Positions 49,783 through 60,786 are shown, counted from the stretch's first letter. The stretch: DNA of 64,000 bases from Daldinia sp. FL1419 (GCA_025201765.1 MU623369.1:124001-188000); one strand, 5' to 3'. Notes: generated by a model not told the origin, from the letters alone. A program made the numbers and translations.

Positions 49783-51341
49783 AGCCCCCTAAAGATAAAG
49801 AGAGAACGCGGTTCTTGGCTTTCGAGAAATGCGACGCTACGCAATTGTCCTACCCTAACGACCGGTCATTAGGATGTGCTGTACCGATATTGCTGCTGTG
49901 TTACACTTACCAATATTAAACCAATGGGATTTCAACCTCTAGCCCTCGTTAGGTATTAGTAGCTATAGGCTATAGCTACCGAAATCTGCAGGGCTAAGAG
50001 GTAGCTGGCCGGTGTCTTAGATGGTACTGGAACGCCACCTAATGCATAGAATGCTTTTTTAGAATAGAAACAGAGCAAACGATTAATCGAGTCAAGATCT
50101 ACTCTGCGCGTGCCTTCGTAGGAAGTTTAATACTTGAGAGATAAAAGCATTTACTAAGTTCGCTTTGATCTCGCCATTAGATCCTGCTAGCTAGTTCACT
50201 TTACCTGTACGACTTTTGGCAATTCTTGGGCCGCAAGTAGCTAGCCTCAGCTTCAGCTTCAGCCTTTAATTCAGCTAGTTAATACAATAGCATGACCTCA
50301 AACATTCCCTAGAAAGCATGACCCCTTTACACTTACGAAAGAACATTGCAGCTAGGTAAGATCCTTCCGATAATATTCTAGACCGGTCTTACACGCCTTC
50401 CATCTTTTAATAATACTAGACTACCTTTTTCACCTGCAAGTGCTTCTTACACCTACCTACCTACCCAAGCAGCCAAGTAGCTACCTGCCATCCCTTGCAT
50501 GTAGTTAGTTATCCCACCTCTTCGGATAGAACGGACTAAATACCTCATTATGTTATGCTTCGTAATGGTTATGCTTATCCCCGGGGCACTGTGCCGTACA
50601 CCAAGACTGATGCTGTTATAGATAAGTACTAGTTCATGCTCTAACTCTCAATCTGATATGCATATAAGTTCGGAGGATCTACCCATCTTGTACGCCCAAT
50701 GTCGATGTAACGTCATAGTAAACTCCAAAATTGGCACTGTATCCTTCTGGCTGATTGGTGTGCTATTCGACATTTCTCCAGGAATCCCCTAGGAGATGGA
50801 CATCACATTGAGGAGCCCCGTTATCGAGGGCTGACAGTGGAATTAAGATTATTTGAGCACAGTAAGCCGTAAGCTGCCTACACCTGACATTATAGGAGCA
50901 TTTGGAATAGAACACGTCCAAGGCATCTAATCTACAAAAAGCACTAATAACCAAGGTGGCCTCTTTATTTAAATCTATTTTTATTTTTACCTTCTCCTTG
51001 CGAGAATGGAACAAAGAAAAGGCCTCCTTAAAGTTCCATGTTTACGCTCGATTCTGGAGTTTGATTGTTGACGAGGACAAGGGCGAGGAGGAGGTGGGGG
51101 CGGGGGTGGTTCTAGGATAACAATATCTACAGATCTATTATATTTTATACAATATCCGTTTTGATCTCCTTAGTGTATTCCTACCTACCTACGTATCACC
51201 TCCGATCTCTTTCGTTCAGAGCTTATTTCTAATTTTATTTTCTATAGGTAATAGGTAAGATCCCTCGACGAGCCGAGCCCCTGATTTCATATGCTACAAG
51301 AACCACGAGAAGCCCCGGGCGTTATACAAGCATTTAAAAGT
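49783..51341. other. Gene-free spacer, 1.6 kb
   Basis: Upstream of the second FAD oxidase. Contains (CTTCAG)n-like words near 50250-50262, an ACCTACCTACC tract at 50452-50464 and a CCTACCTACG tract near 51181. No gene was supported. Confidence 0.45.
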
Positions 51342-52640
51342 TTAGTAGCCCCCGTGATCGGTAGAATGTGAACGACTATCAATCTTGGTCCCTCCTGTAT
51401 CCCGTAGCTCAATTTGTGATTCATTCAGGGGCCGAAAAACTCCTTTCCCAGCTGTCCGCTCGCTACCAAAAGTCGGCGGGTTTGATCGGGAGTCATACGT
51501 CGCAGTCTTGGAAGTTGAAGTCAAGCTAGACCATACTTTTGTGACATGTCCTGCAATCAATTTCATGGAATGTCCGAGTGCCGGTAGTGATGCGCCGATG
51601 AGAGCGACCGTAGGCTCGACTTGAGATGGGATCCAAAATGTCTCACCGTAGCCAGCGAACGATCCGGCAATAAATCGTGAGGCAAGGTATTTAAAAACTA
51701 ATAAGAACTTCCGTTAGACAGGACAAAGATTAACACAAAAATCGAAAATACTAACAGACTGGATCCGTGACAACAAATCTTCGAATACCATCCACAAATA
51801 GCGCTAGCTTCAACGCTGCAGCGATGCTGGCCCTGGATCTGACATGAGTCCCTGCTCGATGTTTTCAAATGTAGTCGGGGGAAATTGCTTACGCTGCGCC
51901 CAGCATGAAGATAACCAGTATACCGATACGTCTTCGCCAACCCATATTAAGCTTCATAACTGGAAATACTGGGAAGACAAGCAATATAACATCATATGCT
52001 AAACTAACGCTATAAAGCCCAATTGTCGAGTAGGTATAATATAAATCGTTGCAGTGCAGAGGGTGCTGCAGAGGATCCCACGCGTAGTACAGCGGCCGGC
52101 AAGCGAAAGCGGGCGTGATGGAGAAGACGACGACATAAATACCCTGCAAGGCCAAAAGTGCGTAAAGAATCCACCTGATCGTAACATTGTTACCGTGTCC
52201 AAAAATTCGGAGGTAGAATAAGATAATCGAAACTCGGATAGTGCCTGACATGATAGGGTATAGCCATGCCGTCGCTACGATTCCCTTGTACCATAACGAA
52301 TACTCCGCGATGGTGATTTCCCATAGAGGCTTATCCACTCCTGCGTTGAGATTGATGTAGGCAGCTAAGCTCGACCAACCTATATACAATATCTACCTAC
52401 GAATGAGAAGAAGCGATCTTGCGGAGCAGTGCCTGGTTGACTTACAGTTGCTGGTATAATTGCATAGTCATCTGGTCCCAAGTTCTTGGATCGTGCCCGG
52501 AGCGTAAATCTCGCTACCACGAAGCCGGTAGTGATGATGCATAGAACAATGCAAGCGACCGCAATCCTGTACACTTTGTGGGTGTTGTTGACTTCCGTGG
52601 GAAAGGGGATCAGTTGGTCCAGAGGCACAGTTGCAGCCAT
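51342..52640 (-). CDS. Rhodopsin-domain fungal integral membrane protein (PTH11-like)
   Basis: Four exons: 52640-52446, 52392-51893, 51826-51756 and 51697-51342; introns of 53, 66 and 58 nt; 373 aa from the ATG at 52638-52640. It shows about seven hydrophobic helices: VACIVLCIITTGFVVARF first, then an RARSKNLGPDDYAII loop, SLWYKGIVATAWLYPIMSG, IRVSIILFYLRIF, a WDP-Cys loop and the VILLVFPVFPVMKLNM helix before the cytosolic MGWRRRIG loop. This is the arrangement of the fungal rhodopsin-like domain found in PTH11-type receptors. It lacks an N-terminal CFEM domain, and the C-terminal ~90 residues are a Ser/Thr/Arg-rich tail. These proteins are presumed surface sensors. The third intron has a GTTAGT donor. 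Confidence 0.85.
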
Positions 52641-53743
52641 ATCTCCCAAGATGGCTCCTAAAAAGGCCAACTCGCGGTTACACAGCAGTCAGATAGAGTA
52701 GAGGCGATCGAATGCAACATGAGATGAAAACCTGTTGGGTGGGATTTGGGGGAGAAATGTCAGCGGTCTCAGATGCGCATTTGGGTCGCCTTATAGGGCC
52801 ATAGTCTCTTTTTGGAAGGGTATCACGAGATGCTATATTACACACGATGCGCTGTGATAATTAAGAGCCTCGAACACGACGGTGATACATGGCTCCTTCA
52901 AATCAAACGCCAACCTCTCACTACGAAATAAATCATTGTACCTGAAGGGGACGACCTAGGTCTGCTTAAGACTGTTTAGTCTAGGTACCCTAGAGACGGG
53001 AAGGCGAGGATACCAAGCATGTGAGATCCTACATCAGACGAAAAGATGACCCCTCCAAGACCCTCAACTGTTTAAGTCGTGTGAAAGGTGGCACTGCATC
53101 TGGAGCCATGCTGACGCTTAATTCCATACCCCTCCATCACGCCCAACCACCCAATAGAAGACCTAGAAGTAAAAACGTTAATTAAATAACCCGTTTCGTT
53201 ACGGTTTAGATAGCAAGCATCAGTTCCTCACTTCCACTTCCACTTCCACTTCCGTTTCCACTTCCTGTACGTCCCGCTACTCTAATAAGACTCTTCTATT
53301 TAAAGGATAGCCTGGTATTCAACTAGTTTAGCTCCGGAATGCTTGAATACTTTGGGAGATAGGTATCGGGCATTACACCGAATACTACTCGATTAATACC
53401 TAAGTATCACTACATCCCACTAGCTCCTGCGGTTGCGCCCCTTTCCAGCATTCATCCGGGTGCTGCCACCTTTTAGGCCACCAGCTTACTTCATTGCCAC
53501 CGTGTGATGTAACTTCGATGCATGAAGCCATGGAAGTTTGATGAAGAGGATATCATCTCATTTACATTTGCCTGGTTTTACCTGGCCAGTTGTAACTACC
53601 GGCTACAGACCGACTCGATTAGATATAGGTATAACAAAGTGTAAGCAATCCGCCTACCGAATCGTGAGCTAGTACGAAGATGGGAGAGCGTGCGCAAGGC
53701 TATTAGCATTATAATTTAAGATTGTTCGTTAAGCTTAACCATC
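52641..53743. other. Intergenic spacer
   Basis: Promoter side of the membrane-protein gene and 3' side of the P450. Contains the hexanucleotide repeat noted separately. No gene seen. Confidence 0.45.
53229..53265. repeat. (CACTTC)n hexanucleotide repeat
   Basis: About six near-identical hexamer units, one with a G/T variant (CGTTTC). Confidence 0.85.
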
Positions 53744-55609
53744 CTACCAACGCCTCCTCCAACGAATCTTCATATCCCGGTCTGGAGGCGTTGATACCGT
53801 ACCGGCGAAGTCTTTATTGTTCCTCGGTGGCCGGTCAGACTTCCCGCCGTCCAAAGTTGTCCATTCGACAAATTCTATATCGAATTTAGACACTATGAGG
53901 GCTAAGCCCGTGATGATTTGCTGTCTCGCGAAGTGTCGTCCGGGACAGACTACATTTCCCCCTCCTACGGATTCCACGGTTAGCTAATAGGCATGATGCT
54001 GCACAAAAGAAGTGCAATTTCGATTTAAATACGGGAATGCTCACCGAATGGGAAGAACGAACTAGGGCGAGCTTTGGCGACGAATTCCGGTCTAGTAACG
54101 GGATTTCCGGATTCGTCTTTTGCTTCTACAAGTCTAATATGTCGCCCTGGCCAGAACTCAGACGCTGGATGGCCGTCAACAGCCCAAACAGTCTCTTCGT
54201 AGTGGGCTACATCTGTCGGGGCCTGTATTAACGAGCCCTTTTCTATACGGTAACCACCGATAGAAACAGTTTCCCGGGCTTCCCGAGTTAGCATAAATGA
54301 CGTGTGCATGCGCAATGTCTCTTGGAAAATAGCTTGTAGTAGGGGCGACGCTAGAAGCTTTTGAATATCAACGTCCCTTTCTCCGGTCCTCTGGTTAATC
54401 GTGATGGCCTTTTGAGCTTCGTCTCGTACATCCTGCAGAAGGCCTGGCCTTTGAAGAGATTCTATTATCGCCCAAGTTACTGACGGTACGCTGTTTCCGT
54501 TAATTCTGTGAATACCTGTTAGCACAATATATGATTTGCTACTATAATATGGGTTCTAAACTTACCCGAATAATCTCGCCATGGTGTGACCAGAAGCAGT
54601 TTTCATCGAGAGATTATTCTCTTTTAGCCAGACCGCTATCTCGCGAGAGACACGTGAACCGAAGTGGACGTCCCAATCCGAATCTGTATCAGGTCCATTC
54701 CAGTCAAAGTTGGCCCATGCGGAGTCTAAATATTTCGCCATCATGGTACGTAGGCCGTCCCGCACTTTGTACGGTTGAGGTGTGATGAAGCTTGGTAGGC
54801 CCCAGACTAGTTTTCCGAGGTTGGCGTCCAAGTCCCAGAGGGCATCGACGAGACCGGGATTAAGTTCGAGCATTCGAGGCCCAAACATGGTTATGACGGC
54901 ACATTCGGGTATAGCATATCTCATAAAATCGAATAAGTTGATGGTAGTCCACGCAGTTGTAGGAAATTCATCCAGTCGCTTCGCCAGCACATCAAAGAAA
55001 TGCCGGCCCAGTCGGCTGCTATAGGGAGGCTGAGTGAGATACTTGTCGTAAATCTGATGCTCTGTATGCCACAAGCGTGTCTGGTCTGGACCGGTCATTG
55101 TGCCTGGTATAGGGGATGCCAAGCGACCGGTCTCGTCGTTCGCAAATCTTTTGGACTCATCTCTAGGCACTCCCCATAACTTATCTATAAGTATAAGTGG
55201 CACTAAGTTTGAATTTAAAGATGAGTTCGTAGCAAATAACTTCTGAACGAGGTTAGGCCCTGTTATCCAATAGACGGGCCTCAAAGCCAAGTTAAACTTG
55301 ATAACTTTTCTCTCGCGTAGCAAAGGACTAAGATATCGTTAACGTCAGGCGGCAGGTCCGCGCGGTTACGAATGAGGAATCATACACTGCTCTCTCGAGA
55401 AAATCTCCCATATTGGTTAAATTTTGGAATGTATTAAAGATGAATGGGATAGGATCTTGGAGATGTGCCGGCTCTACTGCTTTGTCGACGACGTTGGTTC
55501 GAAAAAGGGTAGCGTAGCCAATCCACAAAACGATGCCAGCTAGAATAGCGAGCAACCGTATATCTAGTACGGCAACACTGCGTTCGTTAATAGCTTTAAT
55601 AGTCTCCAT
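53744..55609 (-). CDS. Cytochrome P450
   Basis: Four exons: 55609-55386, 55327-54566, 54505-54045 and 53964-53744; introns of 58, 60 and 80 nt; 555 aa. A single N-terminal membrane anchor (LLAILAGIVLWIGYATLF) is present. The ExxR helix is ETLR (391-394) and the heme loop is FGGGNVVCPGRHFA with the thiolate C489. The I-helix reads GINGNSVPSVTW and lacks the usual Ala/Gly-Gly-x-Asp/Glu-Thr. That pattern occurs in fungal P450s related to CYP7/CYP8-type enzymes and suggests non-standard proton delivery. It needs a CPR partner at the ER. Its place at the right end of the accessory block suggests oxidative tailoring. The last acceptor was chosen because only it rebuilds the heme motif in frame. Confidence 0.92.
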
Positions 55610-55930
55610 GGCTGTTGAACCTTGACCTTGTTAGGCAACCTGTATTATTAATGGTGTAAGTCATATCGACCCCTTACGGAGGGGCTCTCAATTTATATAT
55701 AAGGGAGTCTTATTCAAATTCATGTTCCAATAATAACAGGTACTTCAAGAGGTATTCACATGCAGAGATCATCAGCAACTGCAACCATATTCAGCTAAAC
55801 GGATTTATCGTTATATCAAAGTTAATATCCGAAACGAGTTCTACCCCTCCATCCAGCTGGGGGACCGCGCGCGGGACTGAAAATAATAATGGTGTTTGTT
55901 AGACTAAATATTTACCAAATGAACTAGCAA
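55610..55930. other. P450 promoter region
   Basis: AT-rich, with a TATATATAAG box-like word near 55694-55704 upstream of the minus-strand gene. Nothing else seen. Confidence 0.35.
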
Positions 55931-56029
55931 GGCGCTTTGGCGGAGTGGTTAACGCGATGCCCTGCTATATTTACGATATAACGGAAGGCATTTCCCTCGG
56001 GAGCGCAGGTTCGAATCCTGCAGGCGTCG
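55931..56029 (+). tRNA. tRNA-Ser (anticodon GCT) with an intron
   Basis: Acceptor stem arms 55931-55937 and 56022-56028 pair over seven bases (two G-U), followed by a G discriminator. The D arm contains GAGTGGTTAAC. The anticodon stem ATGCC/GGCAT flanks the loop C-T-GCT-A, anticodon at 55964-55966. An ~18-nt intron (about 55968-55985) follows position 37, the canonical place. A long variable arm (TCCC/GGGA) is typical of serine, and the T arm is GCAGG-TTCGAAT-CCTGC. tRNA-Ser(GCU) genes often carry introns in eukaryotes. An intact internal A and B box is present. Confidence 0.93.
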
Positions 56030-56504
56030 CTTCTAACGAATGTCATTAAATTTACAGTTTTGGCCTTTTTATCTCCTTTATTAACTGTTTTCTTAATATT
56101 CCTTTTCTTTCTTTTTCATTCCAAAGTACACGATATACCTCCCCTTTTACGGAGACGAACCAATCACGTGTTTAAATACGGCGTATCTGCACGCCTCGTG
56201 GAGCAGTCCGTCGAGTCTCGATCGCGATCTGATTCGCTCAGCATATTACAATTTTCATCGCCAGTCTTTAGATGACAATGCTCCTTAACGACAATGTGTC
56301 TCCTCATTTTTAAGATAAATAGCAGCTACAATTCCAGCATCGAGGTTTGATCAATGTAAATTCTCGTCACCTTAGTTTCTCATCTTACTTTTTATTAAAT
56401 TTACGGATCGTGACCATAATAAAAAGCCTCCCTGAAAGGCTTCACCTAAATCATCGGCCTACCACAGCATCCCCAAGATTTATATTCTACTTGTGTCACT
56501 GGAG
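56030..56504. other. Intergenic spacer
   Basis: Starts with the tRNA terminator region (T-rich near 56056-56066). Contains no supported gene. Confidence 0.4.
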
Positions 56505-57534
56505 ATGAGGGCAAAGCATCAGGACGTCGAGGTGCCGAATAGTATTCAGTTTTCTCGCTCCACGAGAATCCTACTTTGGGTCATCCTGCCAGCCATCTTT
56601 GTCGCGCTCGGTATCGCATCGCCCCTGACGGCGCTGCTTTCTGTATTCGTCCTGGCCCCGACCTTCTGGCTGCTACGGTATGACCGAGCGCGTCCCGTCG
56701 AACAGAGGACAGATCTAGAAACCTTCGTTTGGACATATGTGCTCGTCGGTACCGTCGGCGTTTTTGCCGTCATAGTTGTCCAGTCGCTCTCGTTCTACTT
56801 ATTTAGCTATGCCTTATTCCCGTCCTCAGCGTCCACCCTCCTCTCTGAGTTCGCAAGGACCGAGGATAAACTCGCCAGCTTAGATGCCGAAACACTCACT
56901 GCGAGGAGGCATATGGCAGGAAGTTGGCAGTATTGGGTATTTATGTTCTTACTGGCGTATTTCGGCGCTAGTATTCCGGAAGAGTTGCTCAAGTACTCTG
57001 GGCTAGCATACGCCCGACGCCGAGGGCGCATCGCACATGAACATAATTATATTACACTAGGAGCCGCGGCCGCCTTGGGATTCAGTACCTTTGAGAATAT
57101 CGGGTTCATATACGCTGCGGTTCAGGAGAATAAGGGCGCTGCGCATCTCGCTCTAGCTATTGTTGAGCGCGTGCTCATCGGTTCACCCATGCACCTGATG
57201 GGAGGTCTACTCATAGCCCTCGGAACGGCCAGCCGGGACTTTCGCGGGGAGGCTTCAAGTCTGGCGCGGATTATTGGTCTTCCCGCCCTCATCCATGGGA
57301 CTTGGGACTTTTCCCTATTCAGTACCAGCGCTTTAAACGGAAATGTCGGATGGATTCATCCTCACGGCAAATCGTTGGCAATTGTTATCATCATCGCTGT
57401 CGTCGTCGAGGGCTCGCTATTTCTCGTAGTTCGAAGAAGGTTTGCCGATTGGAATTCCCACAAGGTATGTTATTATTTATAATATTTCCGAATAGGGCAT
57501 TGAAACTAATTGCCGATAGAATAAATCAAAGTAA
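56505..57534 (+). CDS. PrsW-family membrane protein (CPBP/CAAX-protease-like)
   Basis: Two exons: 56505-57464, then a 55-nt GTATGT-AG intron and a 15-nt last exon 57520-57534 giving NKSK; 324 aa. The first in-frame ATG is at 56505. About eight hydrophobic helices. PrsW-type motifs are present in order: PEELLKY (E159, E160), GFSTFENIGF (E197, N198), PMHLMGG (H230) and HGTWDF (H264, D268). In bacteria PrsW is an intramembrane protease that cuts an anti-sigma factor; fungal members are uncharacterised. The third exon alternative (ending GIETNCR) is possible because another AG precedes it. It lies between the tRNA and the PKS relic. Confidence 0.82.
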
Positions 57535-57791
57535 ACGGACTAAGGAGGGGTTGTTAATATATGAAAGGGGTGGCCTCAGTTGCATAAAATTAGCTTATTA
57601 TTTACATCAGAAATACCCTACTCCTCATACTTTCAGTCTTCAAACTCATTAAGGGGGCGCGTAAGCCCCCAAAAGAGATAGAAGCCAACGTCTGCTCCGA
57701 GTAGATGCGACAGATGTTTCGTTTTGAAGTCACGTCTCCCTATTCGATAAAATTCAACTCGGGTTCTTCATCATATAATTACTAGCTCCCA
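57535..57791. other. Short spacer
   Basis: 3' regions of the PrsW gene and the PKS relic. No feature seen. Confidence 0.35.
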
Positions 57792-59911
57792 TCACCGTTT
57801 TAGCTGAGCTTTCCTCGCTATGGACAATCCAATACTAACAAAATTGGCCGCTCCAAAGATCTCAAAAACCGGTAGGTCCACATCGAAGACTTGGCCCATC
57901 CAGTTGCGAATATCGACTGCCGATAATGAGTCTACCCCGTAAGACAACATAGACCCCTGAGGATCCAACCTATCAATCGCCGTTCCTAGTGTAGCCGAGG
58001 TACGCTGTGCGACAGCTTCGCTCGCGATATCTGCGGCTTCTGCCAGTGATGAAATTACTGCTACTCTAGCAGCCGTGTCCAACGCGCGTTTACGACGAGC
58101 TTTGATGGTATTGTCTCCGAATTCATCTTGTTTCTGGGCATCTGAAGCTAGAGCTGGAATGTGATGCATATGGCCCCAGAATGGTTGAAAATAAGCTCTC
58201 AGGATCTCCTCGTGATCGCACCAGTATACAGGAAGGCAAACACTGAGAATAGGTTAGCAGCTCGAAATGCAGCGCGAAAAAGGGCTGTCTGGGTCACAGT
58301 ATATCTCGAGCAGAGCGATAATATCTTTTAAGTGAGCAAATGCGTACTTCTCGGTCCCTTCAACATCTACTAACCACTCCGAATATTCGATCAGGTGCCC
58401 ACCATCAGGAACAACGCCTAACCCTATTACTACGGTGAGCTCGCCCTTATAAACCCTATATCTTACCAATGCATCCATATAACTATTAGCTACTCTATAT
58501 GCACTGAGAGAAGGACCGCCAATGGCAGCCATCATCGAAGAAATTAAAATAAAGAAATTGAGACCTTTCGGAAGTTCTTCGTGAAGGTCCCAGGACCATC
58601 GAACCTTTGGATCAAGTGCGGCCTTCCAATCAGCAAATTTATCTTTTAAAAAACGAGTTCCTAAGTCCTTCTGTTAGTGCGCAACTCAGGCAACGATGCG
58701 AATAGAACGGTCTAGTTGCCGGGGCTCTCTTACCGTCATAGCCATAGACGACTGAACACAGCCTTTAATGAGCGGCATTGTCTCTGCGCACTCCGCTAAA
58801 ACATCCCTTAGAGCCAACCGATCACTTACATCGCAACATAATGTTGCAATTCAGACACCATCCTTGTGAAGCTCGGAAAGAAATTGTTGAGCTTCGGAAG
58901 TTTTGAGTCCAGATCGGGAGAGTAAAATCAAGTAACGGGCCCCACGAGTGACCATCCACCGTGTTATGGCCCTCCCAATGCCACCGAGGCCACCGATAAT
59001 CAAGTACGAAGCATCAGGGTCGATGTAATAGGCAGGGTGGGTAGTAGCGCGGACCTTGACGCAGTAAATTTGGTAAGTATCAGTCCATTTCAAGGGGTAA
59101 GGGGTAAGGGGTAAGTAACCCCACGAGTAGGGCTAAAGACAGGACTTACATTTACCACGTCATTCTTGTTAAACTCGACAATGACGATATCCCTATCCGT
59201 CTTCTGCATGTGCTTGAATGAATTATAAATCTCCGTGGCTCGGAATGTTTTGACTCGGAATTCTCGCTCATTCACAGCTAAGGTGTATTTCCGCGGTTCA
59301 CGGCTATAAACCGACCCCCAGCGTTCATACGACCAATTAAGAGATCCAATGAAAACCTGGAGTTTTGTTGTGAGAACAATGTCGAATCTTGGAATCAAAG
59401 ATGAAAATACCGTTGATTGACTATTGAACCATACTTGCGGCAGGATACAATGTTCCTCGATTCCTAAATGCTCCGAAATCCATGTGCTATCATCCTGACT
59501 GGCATGTGTTCTCCAGACCTCTTTAACGCCACGGCTTGAAAGGAGGCGAAGGGCGGACTGCTCTGAGGGGGTGCATCCATTATGAACCAGAATATAATCA
59601 CTCTGTTTAGCGCAACCGACTTCCACCAGAGCGTTATAGGCCGCGACCGGAAATGGAGAAGCTGTGCAAACATCAGAGAATGAAAGTTCCTTGGGAAGTT
59701 TGATTATCCTGTGCGTAGGTAATCGAATGTGAGAGCGAACGACCCCGTTATATGTGGCGAGGACGCTGTCGCCAGGATGCGATGTAGCTCTAGGCCCCGG
59801 ACTTGACTTAATTACGACCCCCGAGCAGTATATATAGGAAAATGTAATCGGATCAGCCACGTGTGCGAACTTGGTATGGATTTGGGACTGGAGTAATACT
59901 GCCCGTACCAT
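57792..59911 (-). pseudogene. C-terminal remnant of a highly reducing polyketide synthase
   Basis: Reading leftwards, domains appear in HR-PKS order. First an enoyl-reductase part: GDSVLATYNG, then LPKELSFSDV, but with HNGCTPSEQS where the NADPH-binding glycine motif should be. Then a ketoreductase: YLIIGGLGGIGRAI, the SS and SAYRVAN catalytic part, DPKVRWSWDLHEELPKG. Last an acyl carrier protein with the GVDSL phosphopantetheine serine and a terminal TGA at 57792. KS, AT, DH and methyltransferase are absent; nothing upstream could encode them. An in-frame TGA at 58851-58853 interrupts the KR where relatives have a sense codon. Several introns still look intact (for example a GTAAGA donor and GCACTAACAG acceptor around 58730-58668), so decay seems recent. 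Cannot make polyketide as it stands. Confidence 0.85.
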
Positions 59912-59931
59912 GATCTCTACACAATCTTCAG

Positions 59932-60258
59932 GTGAAGTGTCTTCTAAAATATCTGACGCCTCGGACGAAGCGTGGTATATTCATATCAAGCGCGGCTAGT
60001 GCTCAAGAGCAGAAATACCTTGGGATTTTCAAGGGGCATGACGTGGCCCGCATCCCCATCCCTACCGCACACATTTGGGGAACCCGCGATCAAGTTTCCC
60101 CTACGGGAGGCCAGGATGTTAGCCAGATATGTGATCAGGGTATGTGCCTTACGCTCGTACATGATAAAGGGCATGAGTTCCCACGCAAAGAATATCTGAC
60201 CGAAGCTGCGAAAGTAATACAAAACGTCCTGCAGTTGGCTCGGGAGCTTGCATCTTGA
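59932..60258 (+). pseudogene. C-terminal half of an FSH-type serine hydrolase
   Basis: The frame encodes ~100 residues of the end of a family S9/FSH alpha/beta hydrolase. IPIPTAHIWGTRDQ holds the acid residue and VHDKGHEFPR the catalytic His. The N-terminal half with the GxSxG nucleophile is missing and no start codon in good context was found. FSH1/LovG-like hydrolases are often paired with HR-PKS genes and release the product. The truncation point lies 20 bp from that of the PKS remnant on the opposite strand, so both 5' parts were probably lost in one event. Confidence 0.75.
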
Positions 60259-60786
60259 TAGGCCCTAAGCATCTCGGTAGTATCTCCCGAGATACGACAC
60301 CTTATGCCACCCTCATTTGAGTTGGTGCCTCGTTATTAACTAAGTTCTCCTATTTCTTTATTACAGTTGGTTTTTCGACTCGTTGCCGTATGACAGATGA
60401 CCCGTTTACCCAAGTTCAGTTTTATCCCCTATGAAATATAACTTCGATAATAGCGAGCGAAGTAAGTGAGATCGCATATTGAGCTGATGCCATTAGTTCT
60501 CTTTAAGTTCAGCATCCAATCCATAGGTAATTAACACAATATAAGAGAAACTAAGCCTTCCATTTATAAATTTCATTTATTGACGCACGGAGGTGGTATC
60601 AAGTCTAGACCATAAGCCCATGCGCATCTACTCCTTGTGATATCATATGACCATCGTAAAACTCCCAGATATAATGAAAATCTATTGAAACTCCGTTCGT
60701 AGTAACTCATGAAGAATTCATATACCCATTGCCACTCGTAAATCCAGAATGTATAATGCAAATAGGTAGGTAGCTTAGCCACTCAG
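60259..60786. other. Spacer between hydrolase relic and transporter
   Basis: No gene supported. Short minus-strand ORFs lack family resemblance. Confidence 0.4.
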
